64,000 nt of DNA from an uncultured Collinsella sp. (GCA_958445065.1 CAUCQW010000011.1:17907-81906); one strand, 5' to 3'. Counted from the first letter of the stretch, positions 17,070-26,479 are shown. The notes: generated by a model from the sequence alone, not told the origin. Numbers and translations: made by a program.

Positions 17070-19523
17070 ATAGCCGAGCAACTTTCGCTGTTTGGTTCGC
17101 CGGAACCAAAACAGGCCCTCGAAAAGCCCGACCGCTCGGCCGAGCAGGCCAAGCCCGAGTCCGCGCCCGAGCCCGTTGCCGCCTACGCGAGCGTGGTCCT
17201 CGACATCCCGACCCGTGCGCTGTCCGAGCCATTCGCCTACGGTATCCCCCGGTCCCTTGCCAACGAGGCGCAGATCGGATCCACGGTCCTGGTCCACTTT
17301 GGTAACCGTGCTGCCGCAGGCTATATCGTCGATATTGCGCCCGAACTGGGCGACTTGCAAGGCAACATTACCCTCGACACCGCGCGCATCAAGCCCATCG
17401 AGACCATCCTCAGCAAACCGCTCTTTGGCGCCGAGTCCGCCCGTATTGCACGTTGGATGAGCCGCGAGTATGTTGCGACGCTTTCCGAGTGCCTGCGCCT
17501 GTTCTTGCCTCCGGGCGGAAGCCCGCGCGTGGTCAAGGGCGATGACGGCGTGTGGACCGTTGAGCGCCCTGCCGTTAAACCCATCCAAAACCGCTGGGTC
17601 ATGCTCACGCCCGAGGGTTTCGACTACACGCCGCCAAAGACCGCGGTCCGTCAGCGTCAGCTCATCGAGGCGCTCCAGTGCGGCCCGGTCACGACGCGCG
17701 ACCTCAACCTGCTCTATAACAGTATGTCGGCGACCATCAAGGCGCTCGAAAAACGCGGCGTCGTGGTGGTGGAGGAGCGCCGTGCCTGGCGCGGTTGCAG
17801 CGAGCAGACCACGCTGTCCTCGGCAAGCGGCAAGGCGCCGGTCTCTCTTACCAACGGCCAGCAACAGGCACTCGCGCAGATTGAGCGCGCCCGTCTGGAC
17901 GCTCATGGCGACGTGGTGCTGGTCGACGGCGTCACCGGCTCCGGCAAAACCGAGGTCTACCTCTCGGCGATTGAGCGCGTGCTGGCGACCGGCCGTTCGG
18001 CCTGCGTGCTCGTGCCCGAGATCTCGCTGACGGCCCAGACCGTCGGCCGCTTCCGTTCGCGCTTTGGCGAGACGGTCGCCGTGTTCCATTCGCGCCTTTC
18101 GGCCGGCGAGCGTCTGGACCAGTGGGATATGGTCGCCAGCGGTGCGGCCCGCGTGGTAGTCGGCGCCCGCTCGGCGCTCTTTTGCCCGCTCAGCGACTTG
18201 GGTCTCATCATCATCGACGAGGAGCACGAGACCAGCTACAAGCAGGGCTCTAGTCCGCGCTACCATGCGCGCGAGGTGGCGGCCGAGATGGCGCGGCGCT
18301 ACCGCTGCCCGCTCGTGTTGGGCTCCGCCACGCCCTCGGCCGAGGCCCTCGACCGCTGCCGCCGTGGCACGTATAACGGTGCCACCTGGACGCGCGTCGA
18401 GATGCCCGAGCGCCCGGGACACGCCGTGCTGCCGACAGTCCGCATTGCCGACCTGCGCCGCGAGTTCTCGCACGGCAGCCGCTCTATGTTCTCAAAACCC
18501 TTGATGGAAGGTCTGGAGCGTGTGGTCGAGCGCCGCGAGAAGGCAGTGCTACTACATAACCGCCGTGGCTTTGCGCCGTTCCTGATGTGCCGCGAGTGCG
18601 GCTGCGTCCCAACCTGCAACCACTGCTCCACCGCGCTTACGTATCACGAGCGCACGCACACGCTGCAGTGTCACACCTGCGGATCGTCTTGGCGCGTGCA
18701 GCCGTATCCCGCGCCCACGAGTCGTTGCCCCAAATGCGGTAGCCGCTATCTGGCAAAAATGGGCCTGGGCACTCAGCAGATCGAGGACGCGCTGCACCAG
18801 ATGCTGCCCGAGGATGTCGCCATCATTCGCATGGATGCCGATTCCACGCGCGGCAAGGATGCGCACAAAAAACTGCTCGAGCAGTTCGATGCCGCCGATT
18901 GTGCGGTGCTGCTGGGCACGCAGATGATCGCCAAGGGCCTTGACTTTCCCGAGGTCACGCTTGTGGGCGTGGTCAATGCCGACTTTGCCCTCAAGCTGCC
19001 GGACTTCCGCGCAGGGGAGCGCGCCTACGACCTGCTGGAACAGGTGGCGGGCCGTGCCGGTCGCGGCGATCGTCCCGGTGAGGTGATCATCCAGACCTAC
19101 CTGCCCGAGGATCCGGTCATTCGCGCCGTCGCTGAGCACGACCGTTCGATCTTTACCGACTACGACCTGGATCAGCGCCGCGACGCGCTGTACCCGCCGT
19201 TTATTCGCCTGGTCAACATTTTGGTGTGGTCGGCGAACCGAGACGACGCGCACGACTACATCGGGCGCATTGCAAAGCTTCTTAAGCGCCGCTGGCATGC
19301 CGCCGCGCCAGACTTTTTGCGGGCGGGCAGCGCGGTGCCGCAGGTGCTGGGCCCGGCTTCGTGTGTAATCGAGAGAGCCAAGGACCGTTACCGCTTCCAT
19401 CTGCTTGTGAAGTCGCCCGTGGGGTACCATGTCTCTGATGATATCGACGCCTGCCTCAAAGAGGCGGGCTCCATGCGCGGCGTGAGCGTGAGCGTTGACG
19501 TCGATGCCTATGATTTGATGTAA
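17070..19523 (+). CDS. priA: Primosomal protein N' (PriA helicase), possible ATA start
   Basis: A superfamily 2 DNA helicase that restarts stalled replication forks. Motifs are Walker A DGVTGSGKTEVYL, DEEH in IIIDEEHETSYKQ, the zinc-binding cysteines CRECGC...CNHC...CHTCGSSW...CPKCGS, and GTQMIAKGLDFP. A GTG at 17193 is the first standard start, but it has no ribosome-binding site and would drop coding-like sequence. Upstream, AGGAGG (17054-17059) stands 10 bases before ATA at 17070, and the frame then reads AEQLSLFGSPEPK. QLSLF matches the consensus beta-clamp-binding pentapeptide. A real ATA start or an ATG-to-ATA change are both possible. From 17070 the product is 817 residues. Confidence 0.85.
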   Translation: MAEQLSLFGSPEPKQALEKPDRSAEQAKPESAPEPVAAYASVVLDIPTRALSEPFAYGIPRSLANEAQIGSTVLVHFGNRAAAGYIVDIAPELGDLQGNITLDTARIKPIETILSKPLFGAESARIARWMSREYVATLSECLRLFLPPGGSPRVVKGDDGVWTVERPAVKPIQNRWVMLTPEGFDYTPPKTAVRQRQLIEALQCGPVTTRDLNLLYNSMSATIKALEKRGVVVVEERRAWRGCSEQTTLSSASGKAPVSLTNGQQQALAQIERARLDAHGDVVLVDGVTGSGKTEVYLSAIERVLATGRSACVLVPEISLTAQTVGRFRSRFGETVAVFHSRLSAGERLDQWDMVASGAARVVVGARSALFCPLSDLGLIIIDEEHETSYKQGSSPRYHAREVAAEMARRYRCPLVLGSATPSAEALDRCRRGTYNGATWTRVEMPERPGHAVLPTVRIADLRREFSHGSRSMFSKPLMEGLERVVERREKAVLLHNRRGFAPFLMCRECGCVPTCNHCSTALTYHERTHTLQCHTCGSSWRVQPYPAPTSRCPKCGSRYLAKMGLGTQQIEDALHQMLPEDVAIIRMDADSTRGKDAHKKLLEQFDAADCAVLLGTQMIAKGLDFPEVTLVGVVNADFALKLPDFRAGERAYDLLEQVAGRAGRGDRPGEVIIQTYLPEDPVIRAVAEHDRSIFTDYDLDQRRDALYPPFIRLVNILVWSANRDDAHDYIGRIAKLLKRRWHAAAPDFLRAGSAVPQVLGPASCVIERAKDRYRFHLLVKSPVGYHVSDDIDACLKEAGSMRGVSVSVDVDAYDLM

Positions 19524-19541
19524 CAACCCGAAAGGATGGCC

Positions 19542-20078
19542 ATGGAAGCCAACGGAATCGTACTGTCGCCCGACCCTCGTCTGCGCCAGGAGTGCGCCGT
19601 CATCGAGGAGATCACCCCGGCGATTGAGGCGCTTGCCGAGAAGATGAAGAAGATGATGTTCGACAACGGCGGTTGCGGCCTGGCCGCCCCGCAGATCGGT
19701 GAGCTCATTCAGCTCGTCACCATCGACTGCGACTACAGCGACAAGAACGATTACGACCCGTACGTGCTCATCAACCCCGTCATTGTCGAGCAGAGTGACC
19801 ATTTGGTGCCGTTTAGCGAGGGCTGCCTTTCCATCCCCGGCATTAGCTGCGAGATCGAGCGTCCCGATCACGTTGTCGTCGAGGCGTATGACCTGGATGC
19901 CAACCTGATTCGCTATGAGGCCACAGGCGACCTGTTCTGCGTGTGCCTGCAGCACGAGATCGATCACCTGCACGGCAATACCATGTTCGAGCGACTCAAG
20001 CCGATGCAGAGGATCAAGGCCGTCAAGGAGTACCAGGACGCCCTGGCCCGCGGCGCTCGACCGGGCGAGACGGAGTAG
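19542..20078 (+). CDS. def: Peptide deformylase
   Basis: 178 residues. A metalloenzyme that removes the formyl group from new N-terminal formyl-methionine. All three family motifs are present: GCGLAAPQIG (motif 1), EGCLSIPG with the metal-binding Cys (motif 2), and QHEIDHLHG with two His and Glu (motif 3). The ATG at 19542 is chosen since AAAGG sits 6 bases before it, while the ATG at 19536 abuts that site. It follows priA by 18 bases and precedes fmt, which adds the formyl group. Confidence 0.95.
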   Translation: MEANGIVLSPDPRLRQECAVIEEITPAIEALAEKMKKMMFDNGGCGLAAPQIGELIQLVTIDCDYSDKNDYDPYVLINPVIVEQSDHLVPFSEGCLSIPGISCEIERPDHVVVEAYDLDANLIRYEATGDLFCVCLQHEIDHLHGNTMFERLKPMQRIKAVKEYQDALARGARPGETE

Positions 20079-20086
20079 GTTTGTCC

Positions 20087-20182
20087 GTCCCCGGGGCGCC
20101 CGCCTATATCATCCCGTGCTCAAACATTCTCGCTGCGCTGCGAAACTGCGCGCGGGACGATATAGGCGGGCGCCCCGGGGAC
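20087..20182. repeat. Long GC-rich inverted repeat after def
   Basis: Arms of 30 bases at 20087-20116 and 20153-20182 (begins GTCCCCGGGGCGCCCGCCTA) differ at one position and enclose 36 bases. It starts 8 bases after the def stop. The architecture matches the repeats at 13653 and 15328 but the sequence differs. Confidence 0.85.
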
Positions 20183-20258
20183 TACGTTGACGCTGCTTGA
20201 CTCGCCCGGGTGCCGTCGGGCCAGGGAAGGGCGTCTTCGCTGATAATTGCTTTGTTGG

Positions 20259-20288
20259 AAGAGCTGCTTTTATTGCGGCTCTTTCTTT
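20259..20288 (+). terminator. Terminator of the priA-def unit
   Basis: AAGAGCTGC (20259-20267) pairs with GCGGCTCTT (20275-20283), one G-T pair, around TTTTATT; TCTTT follows. Confidence 0.7.
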
Positions 20289-20399
20289 GGTTTTGGGTAT
20301 ATTTGTTTTTGTTGAATTGTTCTTGCGGATGGGCCGGGTACTTGGCTTTCCGCTGTTCTTTGTAGCCGTCTCGGCTTTGGTTGAGGGGAGACGTCCTTT

Positions 20400-21320
20400 A
20401 TGCGTATTGTGTTTATGGGTACGCCTGATTTTGCTGAGCCTTCGCTGGTTTCGCTTGTTGAGGCTGGGAATGAGATTGCGCTTGTTGTTACTCGTCCTGA
20501 TGCTGTTCGTGGGCGTGGTAAAAAGTTGGAGCCGTCTCCTGTTAAGGCTAAGGCGCTTGAGTTGGGGTTGCCGGTTGTTGAGGCCAATCGTATGACGCCT
20601 GAGGTTGTTGAGGCGCTTCAGGCTGTCCAGGCTGACATTTTCTGCGTGGCTGCTTATGGGTGCATTTTGCCCGATGAGGTGCTGCATATGGCGCCGCTCG
20701 GCATTGTGAATGTTCATGCGTCCTTGCTGCCTCGTTGGCGTGGGGCTGCTCCTATTCAGCGTGCGATTCTCGCTGGTGACGAGGTTGCTGGCGTTTCTAT
20801 CATGCGCATCGGGCATGGCGTGGATACTGGCGCTTATTGTGCTCAGGCTTCCACGTCGGTTGCCGGTAAGCATGCTGAGGCGCTGACCATGGAGCTTGCT
20901 GAGCTTGGCGGTAAATTGCTTGCCGATACGCTTCCTTCGCTTTCCGATGGCACCGCCGTGTGGACTGAGCAGGATGAGTCGCTTGTTACCCATGCCGCCA
21001 AGATTTCTAAGCAGGAGATGCGTCTTGATCCGCAGATGGGGGCGCTCAATTGCGTGCGTCATGTGCTGGCCTCGTCCGATACCGCGCCTGCCCGATGCGT
21101 GATTGCCGGCAAGACCGTGCGCGTGCTCGATGCTGCACCGGCCGATGTCTCGCTTGACGAGGGCGCCGTTGACGTTAAGAACAAGCGTGTTTACCTTGGT
21201 CTTTCCGATGGCTCGGTTGAATTGCTCGAGGTTAAGCCCGATGGCAAGCGTGCTATGTCTGCTTCTGCCTGGGCTGCTGGCCTGCAGGGCGCCGATCTTT
21301 CGTGGGGTGTTTTGTCATGA
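20400..21320 (+). CDS. fmt: Methionyl-tRNA formyltransferase
   Basis: 306 residues. It formylates initiator methionyl-tRNA with 10-formyltetrahydrofolate. Family signatures: MRIVFMGTPDFAEPSL at the N-terminus, the catalytic segment LGIVNVHASLLPRWRGAAPI with Asn and His, and the loop aspartate in GVDTGAY. A C-terminal OB-like domain follows. The start is the family N-terminus, preceded at some distance by GAGGGGA. Codon use in the first 250 codons is unusually T-rich at third positions compared with priA and gltX. It overlaps rsmB (ATGA). Confidence 0.95.
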   Translation: MRIVFMGTPDFAEPSLVSLVEAGNEIALVVTRPDAVRGRGKKLEPSPVKAKALELGLPVVEANRMTPEVVEALQAVQADIFCVAAYGCILPDEVLHMAPLGIVNVHASLLPRWRGAAPIQRAILAGDEVAGVSIMRIGHGVDTGAYCAQASTSVAGKHAEALTMELAELGGKLLADTLPSLSDGTAVWTEQDESLVTHAAKISKQEMRLDPQMGALNCVRHVLASSDTAPARCVIAGKTVRVLDAAPADVSLDEGAVDVKNKRVYLGLSDGSVELLEVKPDGKRAMSASAWAAGLQGADLSWGVLS

Positions 21321-22717
21321 GCAAGCTGTCACCCGCGCGCAAGCTTGCGCTCGATGTATTGATGGAGGCCGATCGCCGCGGTATGTATGCACGCGACGTG
21401 TTGTCTTCCCGTGCTTCTGCCAAGGCCATTGATCAACGCGATTCCGCGTTTGCCGCTCGCTTGGCGCTCGGTGTTGCCGCCACACAGGGTATTTTGGATG
21501 AACTGCTCGATCAGTTTCTCGATAAGCCCAAAAAGGTCGCGCCGCGTGTTCGCATGGCGCTTCGCATCTCGGCCTTCGAGATGCTCTATCTGCATACGCC
21601 TGGCCGCGTTGCGGTGAGTCAGGGCGTTGAGCTGGTGCGCAGCGGAGCTAAGTCTGCCGCTGGTTTGGCCAATGCCGTGCTCCATAAGGTCGCGGACAAC
21701 GTTGAGAACTTTGCCACTGCGTCCGATGTAGATGAGTCTGAGCGACGCTTGGTTCGTCTGTCGCGCCTGATGGGTCTGCCGCGTTGGCTTTGCGCTCGTA
21801 TTATGGCCTCGTTCGATACCCCAGAGGGTGCGCTCAACTTTGCTGGCAATCTGGCCCCCGCGCCTCTGGCCCTGCATGAGAACGCCTTTGCGAACAAGCC
21901 CGATCCGTATATCTCGCAGCTCGTCGCGCCTGTCTTCCCGGGCTGCCATGCCCCGGTTGATGCCCAGGTTACCGTTGCTTCGGGTGTGTTTGAGCGTGCT
22001 GCCGCGGTGGCGTCTGATCTCAACGCGCAGCTTATCGCCACGGCTGCCACGCGCCCTGGATGCTGCCTTGAGATTGGTGCCGGTCGCGGTACCAAGACCT
22101 ATGTGATGATGTGCCAGGCTAAGCGCGCCGGCTATGAGCGTCAGCATACGGCACTTGATCTTCATGACCGCAAGTGCGATCTGAATCTCGCTCGCCTGCA
22201 TAAGGCCGGTATTCAGGGCGTTCGTACGGTTTCGGGTGATGCCTGTGAGCTTGATGAGGTGCTCACATCGTTTGATGCCATGCTTGGAGAGCCGGTTAAG
22301 TTCGACACGGTCTTTATCGATGCGCCGTGCTCGGGCACCGGCACCATGCGCCGTCATCCTGAGATCCCGTGGCGCCTAACCGAGAATGATGTGACGACCG
22401 AGTTACCCAAGCTTCAGCTGACGATGCTTAAGGAGGCTTCTGCGCGCGTGGCCGCCGGCGGAGAGCTCATCTATGCCACCTGCTCGGTTTTTGATGAAGA
22501 GAACACGCAGGTCGTGGATGCCTTCCTGGCCTCTTCCGAGGGCGCCGACTTTAGCGTCGCACCGCTCTCCGAGGCGCAGATTCTGCAACTCCCTGAGTTC
22601 GATCAGGCCAAGAAACTCGTATCCGTACGCCAGAACGATCAAGGCCTCTTCCAAAGCGTGCCGGTAAACGCCGACTCCTACGACGGCCACTTCTGCGCCC
22701 GCCTGATTCGCAAGTAA
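21317..22717 (+). CDS. rsmB: 16S rRNA (cytosine-967-C5)-methyltransferase RsmB
   Basis: 466 residues. The N-terminal ~140 residues form a NusB-like RNA-binding domain (LALDVLMEADRRGMYARDVL). The Rossmann methyltransferase part has a SAM-binding loop in CCLEIGAGRGTKTYVM, motif IV FIDAPCSGTGTMRRHP and the catalytic Cys motif YATCSVFDEEN. The start overlaps the fmt stop by four bases; an earlier in-frame ATG at 21302 would extend the overlap without a ribosome-binding site. Position after def and fmt matches the common def-fmt-rsmB order. Confidence 0.93.
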   Translation: MSKLSPARKLALDVLMEADRRGMYARDVLSSRASAKAIDQRDSAFAARLALGVAATQGILDELLDQFLDKPKKVAPRVRMALRISAFEMLYLHTPGRVAVSQGVELVRSGAKSAAGLANAVLHKVADNVENFATASDVDESERRLVRLSRLMGLPRWLCARIMASFDTPEGALNFAGNLAPAPLALHENAFANKPDPYISQLVAPVFPGCHAPVDAQVTVASGVFERAAAVASDLNAQLIATAATRPGCCLEIGAGRGTKTYVMMCQAKRAGYERQHTALDLHDRKCDLNLARLHKAGIQGVRTVSGDACELDEVLTSFDAMLGEPVKFDTVFIDAPCSGTGTMRRHPEIPWRLTENDVTTELPKLQLTMLKEASARVAAGGELIYATCSVFDEENTQVVDAFLASSEGADFSVAPLSEAQILQLPEFDQAKKLVSVRQNDQGLFQSVPVNADSYDGHFCARLIRK

Positions 22718-22722
22718 CTACT

Positions 22723-22791
22723 AAGTTGCGTTGAAATAGGGATTGAATAGCGGCATCTACCCGCCAAAAAGTCCTTATTTCACCGCAACTC
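22723..22791. repeat. 69-base palindromic intergenic element, copy 2
   Basis: Starts AAGTTGCGTTGAAATAGG and ends TATTTCACCGCAACTC. It aligns end to end with the reverse complement of 6473-6541. Like copy 1 it lies between convergent genes (rsmB and the zinc-ribbon gene). Confidence 0.8.
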
Positions 22792-22816
22792 ATAGAGCCA
22801 CCTATAGCGCAAAGAA

Positions 22817-22850
22817 ACAGCCCCGCGATCGATGTCGGTCGCGGGGCTGT
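22817..22850. terminator. Bidirectional terminator between rsmB and the zinc-ribbon gene
   Basis: Perfect 12-base arms ACAGCCCCGCGA (22817-22828) and TCGCGGGGCTGT (22839-22850), with A-rich sequence before and TT after. Placed between convergent genes. Confidence 0.75.
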
Positions 22851-22857
22851 TTGGTTC

Positions 22858-23094
22858 CTAGTGGCTATGCGGGCAGTTGGCGCAGCAGCCGCTGGTGGCG
22901 TTGGTGCTGGAACCACCGCTTCGCTGGTCGGTGTTGTAGAAACCGCTGCCTTCGAACTTAATGCCGCTGGCCGAGAACGTCTTGGATGCCGGGGCACCGC
23001 AGCTAGGGCATACGACCTCGGGCGTCTCGGACATGGGGTGCTCAACCTCAAACACGTTGCCGCAGCTCGTGCACTTGTAATCGTAGCGCGCCAT
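22858..23094 (-). CDS. FmdB-type zinc-ribbon protein
   Basis: 78 residues. The N-terminus MARYDYKCTSCGNVFEVEHPM with a second CxxC pair (VCPSCGAP) is the FmdB/CxxC_CXXC_SSSS family, a small zinc ribbon named after a putative regulator of formamidase. A Gly/Ser-rich middle and a C-terminal CCANCPHSH add more metal-binding residues. GGAAGT lies just before the ATG. Function is not established. Confidence 0.85.
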   Translation of the reverse strand: MARYDYKCTSCGNVFEVEHPMSETPEVVCPSCGAPASKTFSASGIKFEGSGFYNTDQRSGGSSTNATSGCCANCPHSH

Positions 23095-23182
23095 AATACT
23101 TCCTTTTCAGCACAAAGCGGGCAGATCGCTCTGCCCGCAAAAATTCAAACAGCTGTAACTGTACCCTATATCGGGGGTTTTA

Positions 23183-26100
23183 TCACGCTTCGCCCCAGAA
23201 TCTATGAGTGTTGCGCAGGAGCTTCGCAGTTTTCTCCTCGGCTGCAGCAACGTCGGCCTCGTCAGCCTGCCATGTCCAGTTGCCTGTGGCTACACCCGGC
23301 ACGTTCATACGTGCATCGTCGCCCAGTCCCAGCACGTCCTGCAGCGGCATCATCACGAGCGGTGCACCGCTTGCCAGGGCATTGCCCATGAGCTCGCTTG
23401 CCAATGTAATGCCGCTCGGCTCATCGCCGCCTGCAAAGGAGCGCGTGCACCAGCCGGCAAGTGTCGAGGTGTCGTGCGTCGAGGTGTACAGGATCTTTCC
23501 CGGTGTGGGGTGAATTCCGCAACGAACGTCGTAGTCGCTAAACTCCAGCACGTCCATGCCGGGGAAGCCGCAGGTCGAAGCCATGGCGCGAACGCCGGGC
23601 GTCAGGTAACCCAGGTCCTCGGCGATAAAGTTGAGCGGACCCAGCTCTTCATAGGCGGTCTGGAACAGGTCCTTGCCCGGGCCTGCCAGCCAGCGGCCGT
23701 CGGCACAGGCCTTACCGGCGGGAATGCTAAAGTAGCTGTGGAAGCCCAGGAAGTGGTCCAGGCGCACGCGGTCGTAGAGCGAAAACGCACGGCGCAGGCG
23801 GTCGAGCCACCAGCGATAGCCGTTCTCCTTCATGCGATCCCATCGGAAGGTGGGGTTGCCCCACACCTGGCCCTCGGGCGCAAAGTTGTCGGGCGGCGCG
23901 CCCGAAATCTCAATCGCCTTGCCGGTATCGGACAGCCAGAAGTTCTCGGGCTCGCTCCACGCGTCGGCCGAATCGTCCGAGACATACATCGGGATATCGC
24001 CGATGACCTCGATGCCCTTCTTGTGCGCATAGTTCATGAGCTCGCACCAGGCAAGGTCAAAGCGATACTGCATGTACGCCTGCAGCTCGGCCTCGTCGTG
24101 GAAGCGCTTGTCATCGATCAGATACTCGTTGTAGCGCGCGACATCTGCCGGCCAATCGTGGCGCGACTCGCCCTCAAAGTACTTCTTAACGGCCATGTAG
24201 ACGCAGTACTTCTCGAGCCAGTCGGCGTTGCGATGTTTAAACGCCGTGTACAGCGGGTCGGCATCCTCGCCGCCGTGAGCCTTCCATGCAGCAAAGTCGG
24301 CGGCCAGCTCCTCGTGACTCTCGGGTAGCAGATCAATATTGCCTGCAAAGGCCGAGGGGCCGGCGTAGGGGGAGCGGAAGAAGTCCGTGGGGTTGACGGG
24401 CAGGACTTGCCAGTAGCGCATGCCCATAGCGGCCAGATGGTCGATAAAGCGACGCGTGGGCGCACCGATTGTGCCGGGCTTGCCGTCATCGGTCGGCACC
24501 GAGGTGATGTGGCACACAACGCCCGCGCCATGATCGAGCGGCTCCTGCAGGCGCTTCTCGGCATGGTGATAGATGATCGAAGAGCCCAGCGGGTACAGGT
24601 CGAGCGTGACGGTACCGTTGTGGATCTCGCACTCGTGACCGCTGATCACGTCGCTCGCGCATTCGCCGAGCGCCGGAATCGTCACGCGGTGCGAATTGCG
24701 CAGACTGCGGTTGATGATAACCGTCGCGGCCTCGCCGTCTTTGCCCGTGCGGGTGTAAGCCAAGACTTCGTCGTTGAGCGCAAAGGCCTTGATCTCGCCA
24801 TCGACCATAAAGGGCAGCGCACGGCGCACGGCAGACGCGTTCTTAACGATGGCCAGTGTGTCGAAGTCGTGGAGTTGGTCCTTGGTCGGCAGGGTACGGC
24901 GGTTGCCCGGATCGGTGAGGCCCTCCAAGCCGTATTCATCGCCGTAATAGATTGAGGGTACGCCCGGGAAGGTCATCTGCATGAGCGTCGCCAGCCAAAA
25001 ACGGCTCTTGGCCAGACCCATCGAGTTCTCGTCCAGGCGCCATTTGCTGCGCTCGCTCTCGGGCAGCTGCGACTCGTCGGGGCCACCGCCGAGCACCGAG
25101 ATGATGCGCGGACGGTCGTGGCTCGAAAGCAGATTGAGCGCGCAGGCCAGTGCCTCGCGCGGGTAGTTCTCGCGCAGGGTTTCGATATCCTCGGCTGCCT
25201 GGTAAGCGTTCTTGTAGCCCATCAAAAAGCCGATGACCATGTCGCGGAAGGGGTAGTCCATGGCGGAGTCGAGCTCCGAGCCCTGCAGATAGCGACGCAG
25301 GTGGCCATAGCTGATCTTGTTGGAAGCGTCCTCCCAGACTTCGCCTAGCAGCAGTGCGTCGGGCTTCTCGGCGAGCACGGCCTTTTTGATTTCGGCCAGG
25401 AAGTCGTCGGAAAGCTCGTCGGCCACATCGAGTCGCCAGCCATGGGCACCGGCGCGCAGCCATTTACGGATCACGCCGTCCTTGCCCAGGAGCCGCTCGC
25501 GCACCAGTTCGGAGCTCTCATTGATGGCGGGCATGTTGCCCACGCCCCACCAGCAGTCATACGAACCGTCCTCATGGAAGTAAAATGCATCACGCCACGG
25601 CGAGTCCTCGCTCTGCCAAGCACCGACGCCGGGATAATTGCCGTAGCGGTTAAAGTAGATCGAGTCGTCGCCCGTATGGTTGAACACACCGTCCAGAATG
25701 ATGGAAATGCCAAGCTTCTCGGCCGCCTCGCACAGCTCGGTAAAGTCCTGCTCGGTGCCCAGAATCGGGTCGATCTTGGTGTAGTCGGCCGTGTCGTAGC
25801 GGTGGTTGCTCGCGGCCTCAAAGATGGGGTTGAGGTAGATGGCCGTAAAGCCTAGCTCGGCAATGCGGGGCAGGTCATTTTGGATACCCTTGAGCGAACC
25901 GCCGTAAAAATCCCAGGTCTTGATGGAGCCGTCTTCGGCACGCTCGTACTCGGGCGGTTCGTTCCAGTCCTCGACCATGCGGCGCTGGATTCCTTTGCGC
26001 GGTTTTTCAACTTCGGTAAGCGTGCGCTCGCGCCAGTTTTCGTCGCGGGCATAGCGGTCGGGGAAGATCTGGTAGACCATGCCACGCTCGTACCACTCAG

Positions 26101-26479
26101 GACGAACTTTGCGGTGCTTGTAGACGGTGATCTGGAAGGACGGGACCTCGGCGTAGTTGTAAGTTACGCCCTCGCCACCGGTGCGACCCTGCGGCGCGCC
26201 CAAACGGACCTCGGGCTGACCCTCGATATTGCAGATAAAGCTGTACCAGATAAGACAGGGCTCGGTGCACTCAAGCTCTACGGTAAATATGCCGTCGCCC
26301 TCGTGCGTCATGGGATACAGAGACTCACCGATCTCATCGACCCAGGTGCGCAGCGTAAGCGTTGCCTGGTTGGGGTCGGCATCCTCCAAAATCACCGAGA
26401 GCGAAACGGAAGTTCCAGTGGTCACAGCGCCAAACGGAGTGCAAAACTGCGGTAGACGGCTGTTGTGAATCAATCTCAT
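23183..26479 (-). CDS. Fused alpha-amylase family (GH13) and 4-alpha-glucanotransferase (GH77, MalQ-like) enzyme
   Basis: 1098 residues in one frame. Residues ~1-130 are a beta-sandwich N domain. The GH13 part runs to ~600 with nucleophile Asp in WRLDVADELS, acid Glu in LLLGEVWED and Asp in LLSSHDRPRI. It resembles neopullulanase or maltogenic enzymes. The GH77 part follows (VVCHITSVPTDDGKPGTIG onward) with the family blocks GDIPMYVSDDSADAW, nucleophile in VRLDHFLGFHSY, acid Glu in FIAEDLGYLTPGV and THDTSTLAGW. One chain could thus debranch or cleave alpha-glucans and disproportionate the products. It is transcribed apart from the glg operon, but shares operator-like motifs with it. Confidence 0.92.
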   Translation of the reverse strand: MRLIHNSRLPQFCTPFGAVTTGTSVSLSVILEDADPNQATLTLRTWVDEIGESLYPMTHEGDGIFTVELECTEPCLIWYSFICNIEGQPEVRLGAPQGRTGGEGVTYNYAEVPSFQITVYKHRKVRPEWYERGMVYQIFPDRYARDENWRERTLTEVEKPRKGIQRRMVEDWNEPPEYERAEDGSIKTWDFYGGSLKGIQNDLPRIAELGFTAIYLNPIFEAASNHRYDTADYTKIDPILGTEQDFTELCEAAEKLGISIILDGVFNHTGDDSIYFNRYGNYPGVGAWQSEDSPWRDAFYFHEDGSYDCWWGVGNMPAINESSELVRERLLGKDGVIRKWLRAGAHGWRLDVADELSDDFLAEIKKAVLAEKPDALLLGEVWEDASNKISYGHLRRYLQGSELDSAMDYPFRDMVIGFLMGYKNAYQAAEDIETLRENYPREALACALNLLSSHDRPRIISVLGGGPDESQLPESERSKWRLDENSMGLAKSRFWLATLMQMTFPGVPSIYYGDEYGLEGLTDPGNRRTLPTKDQLHDFDTLAIVKNASAVRRALPFMVDGEIKAFALNDEVLAYTRTGKDGEAATVIINRSLRNSHRVTIPALGECASDVISGHECEIHNGTVTLDLYPLGSSIIYHHAEKRLQEPLDHGAGVVCHITSVPTDDGKPGTIGAPTRRFIDHLAAMGMRYWQVLPVNPTDFFRSPYAGPSAFAGNIDLLPESHEELAADFAAWKAHGGEDADPLYTAFKHRNADWLEKYCVYMAVKKYFEGESRHDWPADVARYNEYLIDDKRFHDEAELQAYMQYRFDLAWCELMNYAHKKGIEVIGDIPMYVSDDSADAWSEPENFWLSDTGKAIEISGAPPDNFAPEGQVWGNPTFRWDRMKENGYRWWLDRLRRAFSLYDRVRLDHFLGFHSYFSIPAGKACADGRWLAGPGKDLFQTAYEELGPLNFIAEDLGYLTPGVRAMASTCGFPGMDVLEFSDYDVRCGIHPTPGKILYTSTHDTSTLAGWCTRSFAGGDEPSGITLASELMGNALASGAPLVMMPLQDVLGLGDDARMNVPGVATGNWTWQADEADVAAAEEKTAKLLRNTHRFWGEA

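Larger units (their letters stand above)
20079..20399. other. Spacer between def and fmt
   Basis: A 321-base spacer without a supported gene. It contains a long inverted repeat (20087-20182) and a terminator (20259-20288). The T-rich part after 20240 has an open frame running into fmt in another phase; it has no ribosome-binding site. Confidence 0.65.

Noticed and set aside
20197..20595. Hydrophobic frame crossing the terminator into fmt
   Set aside because: It covers a terminator and the fmt start in another phase, without a ribosome-binding site.
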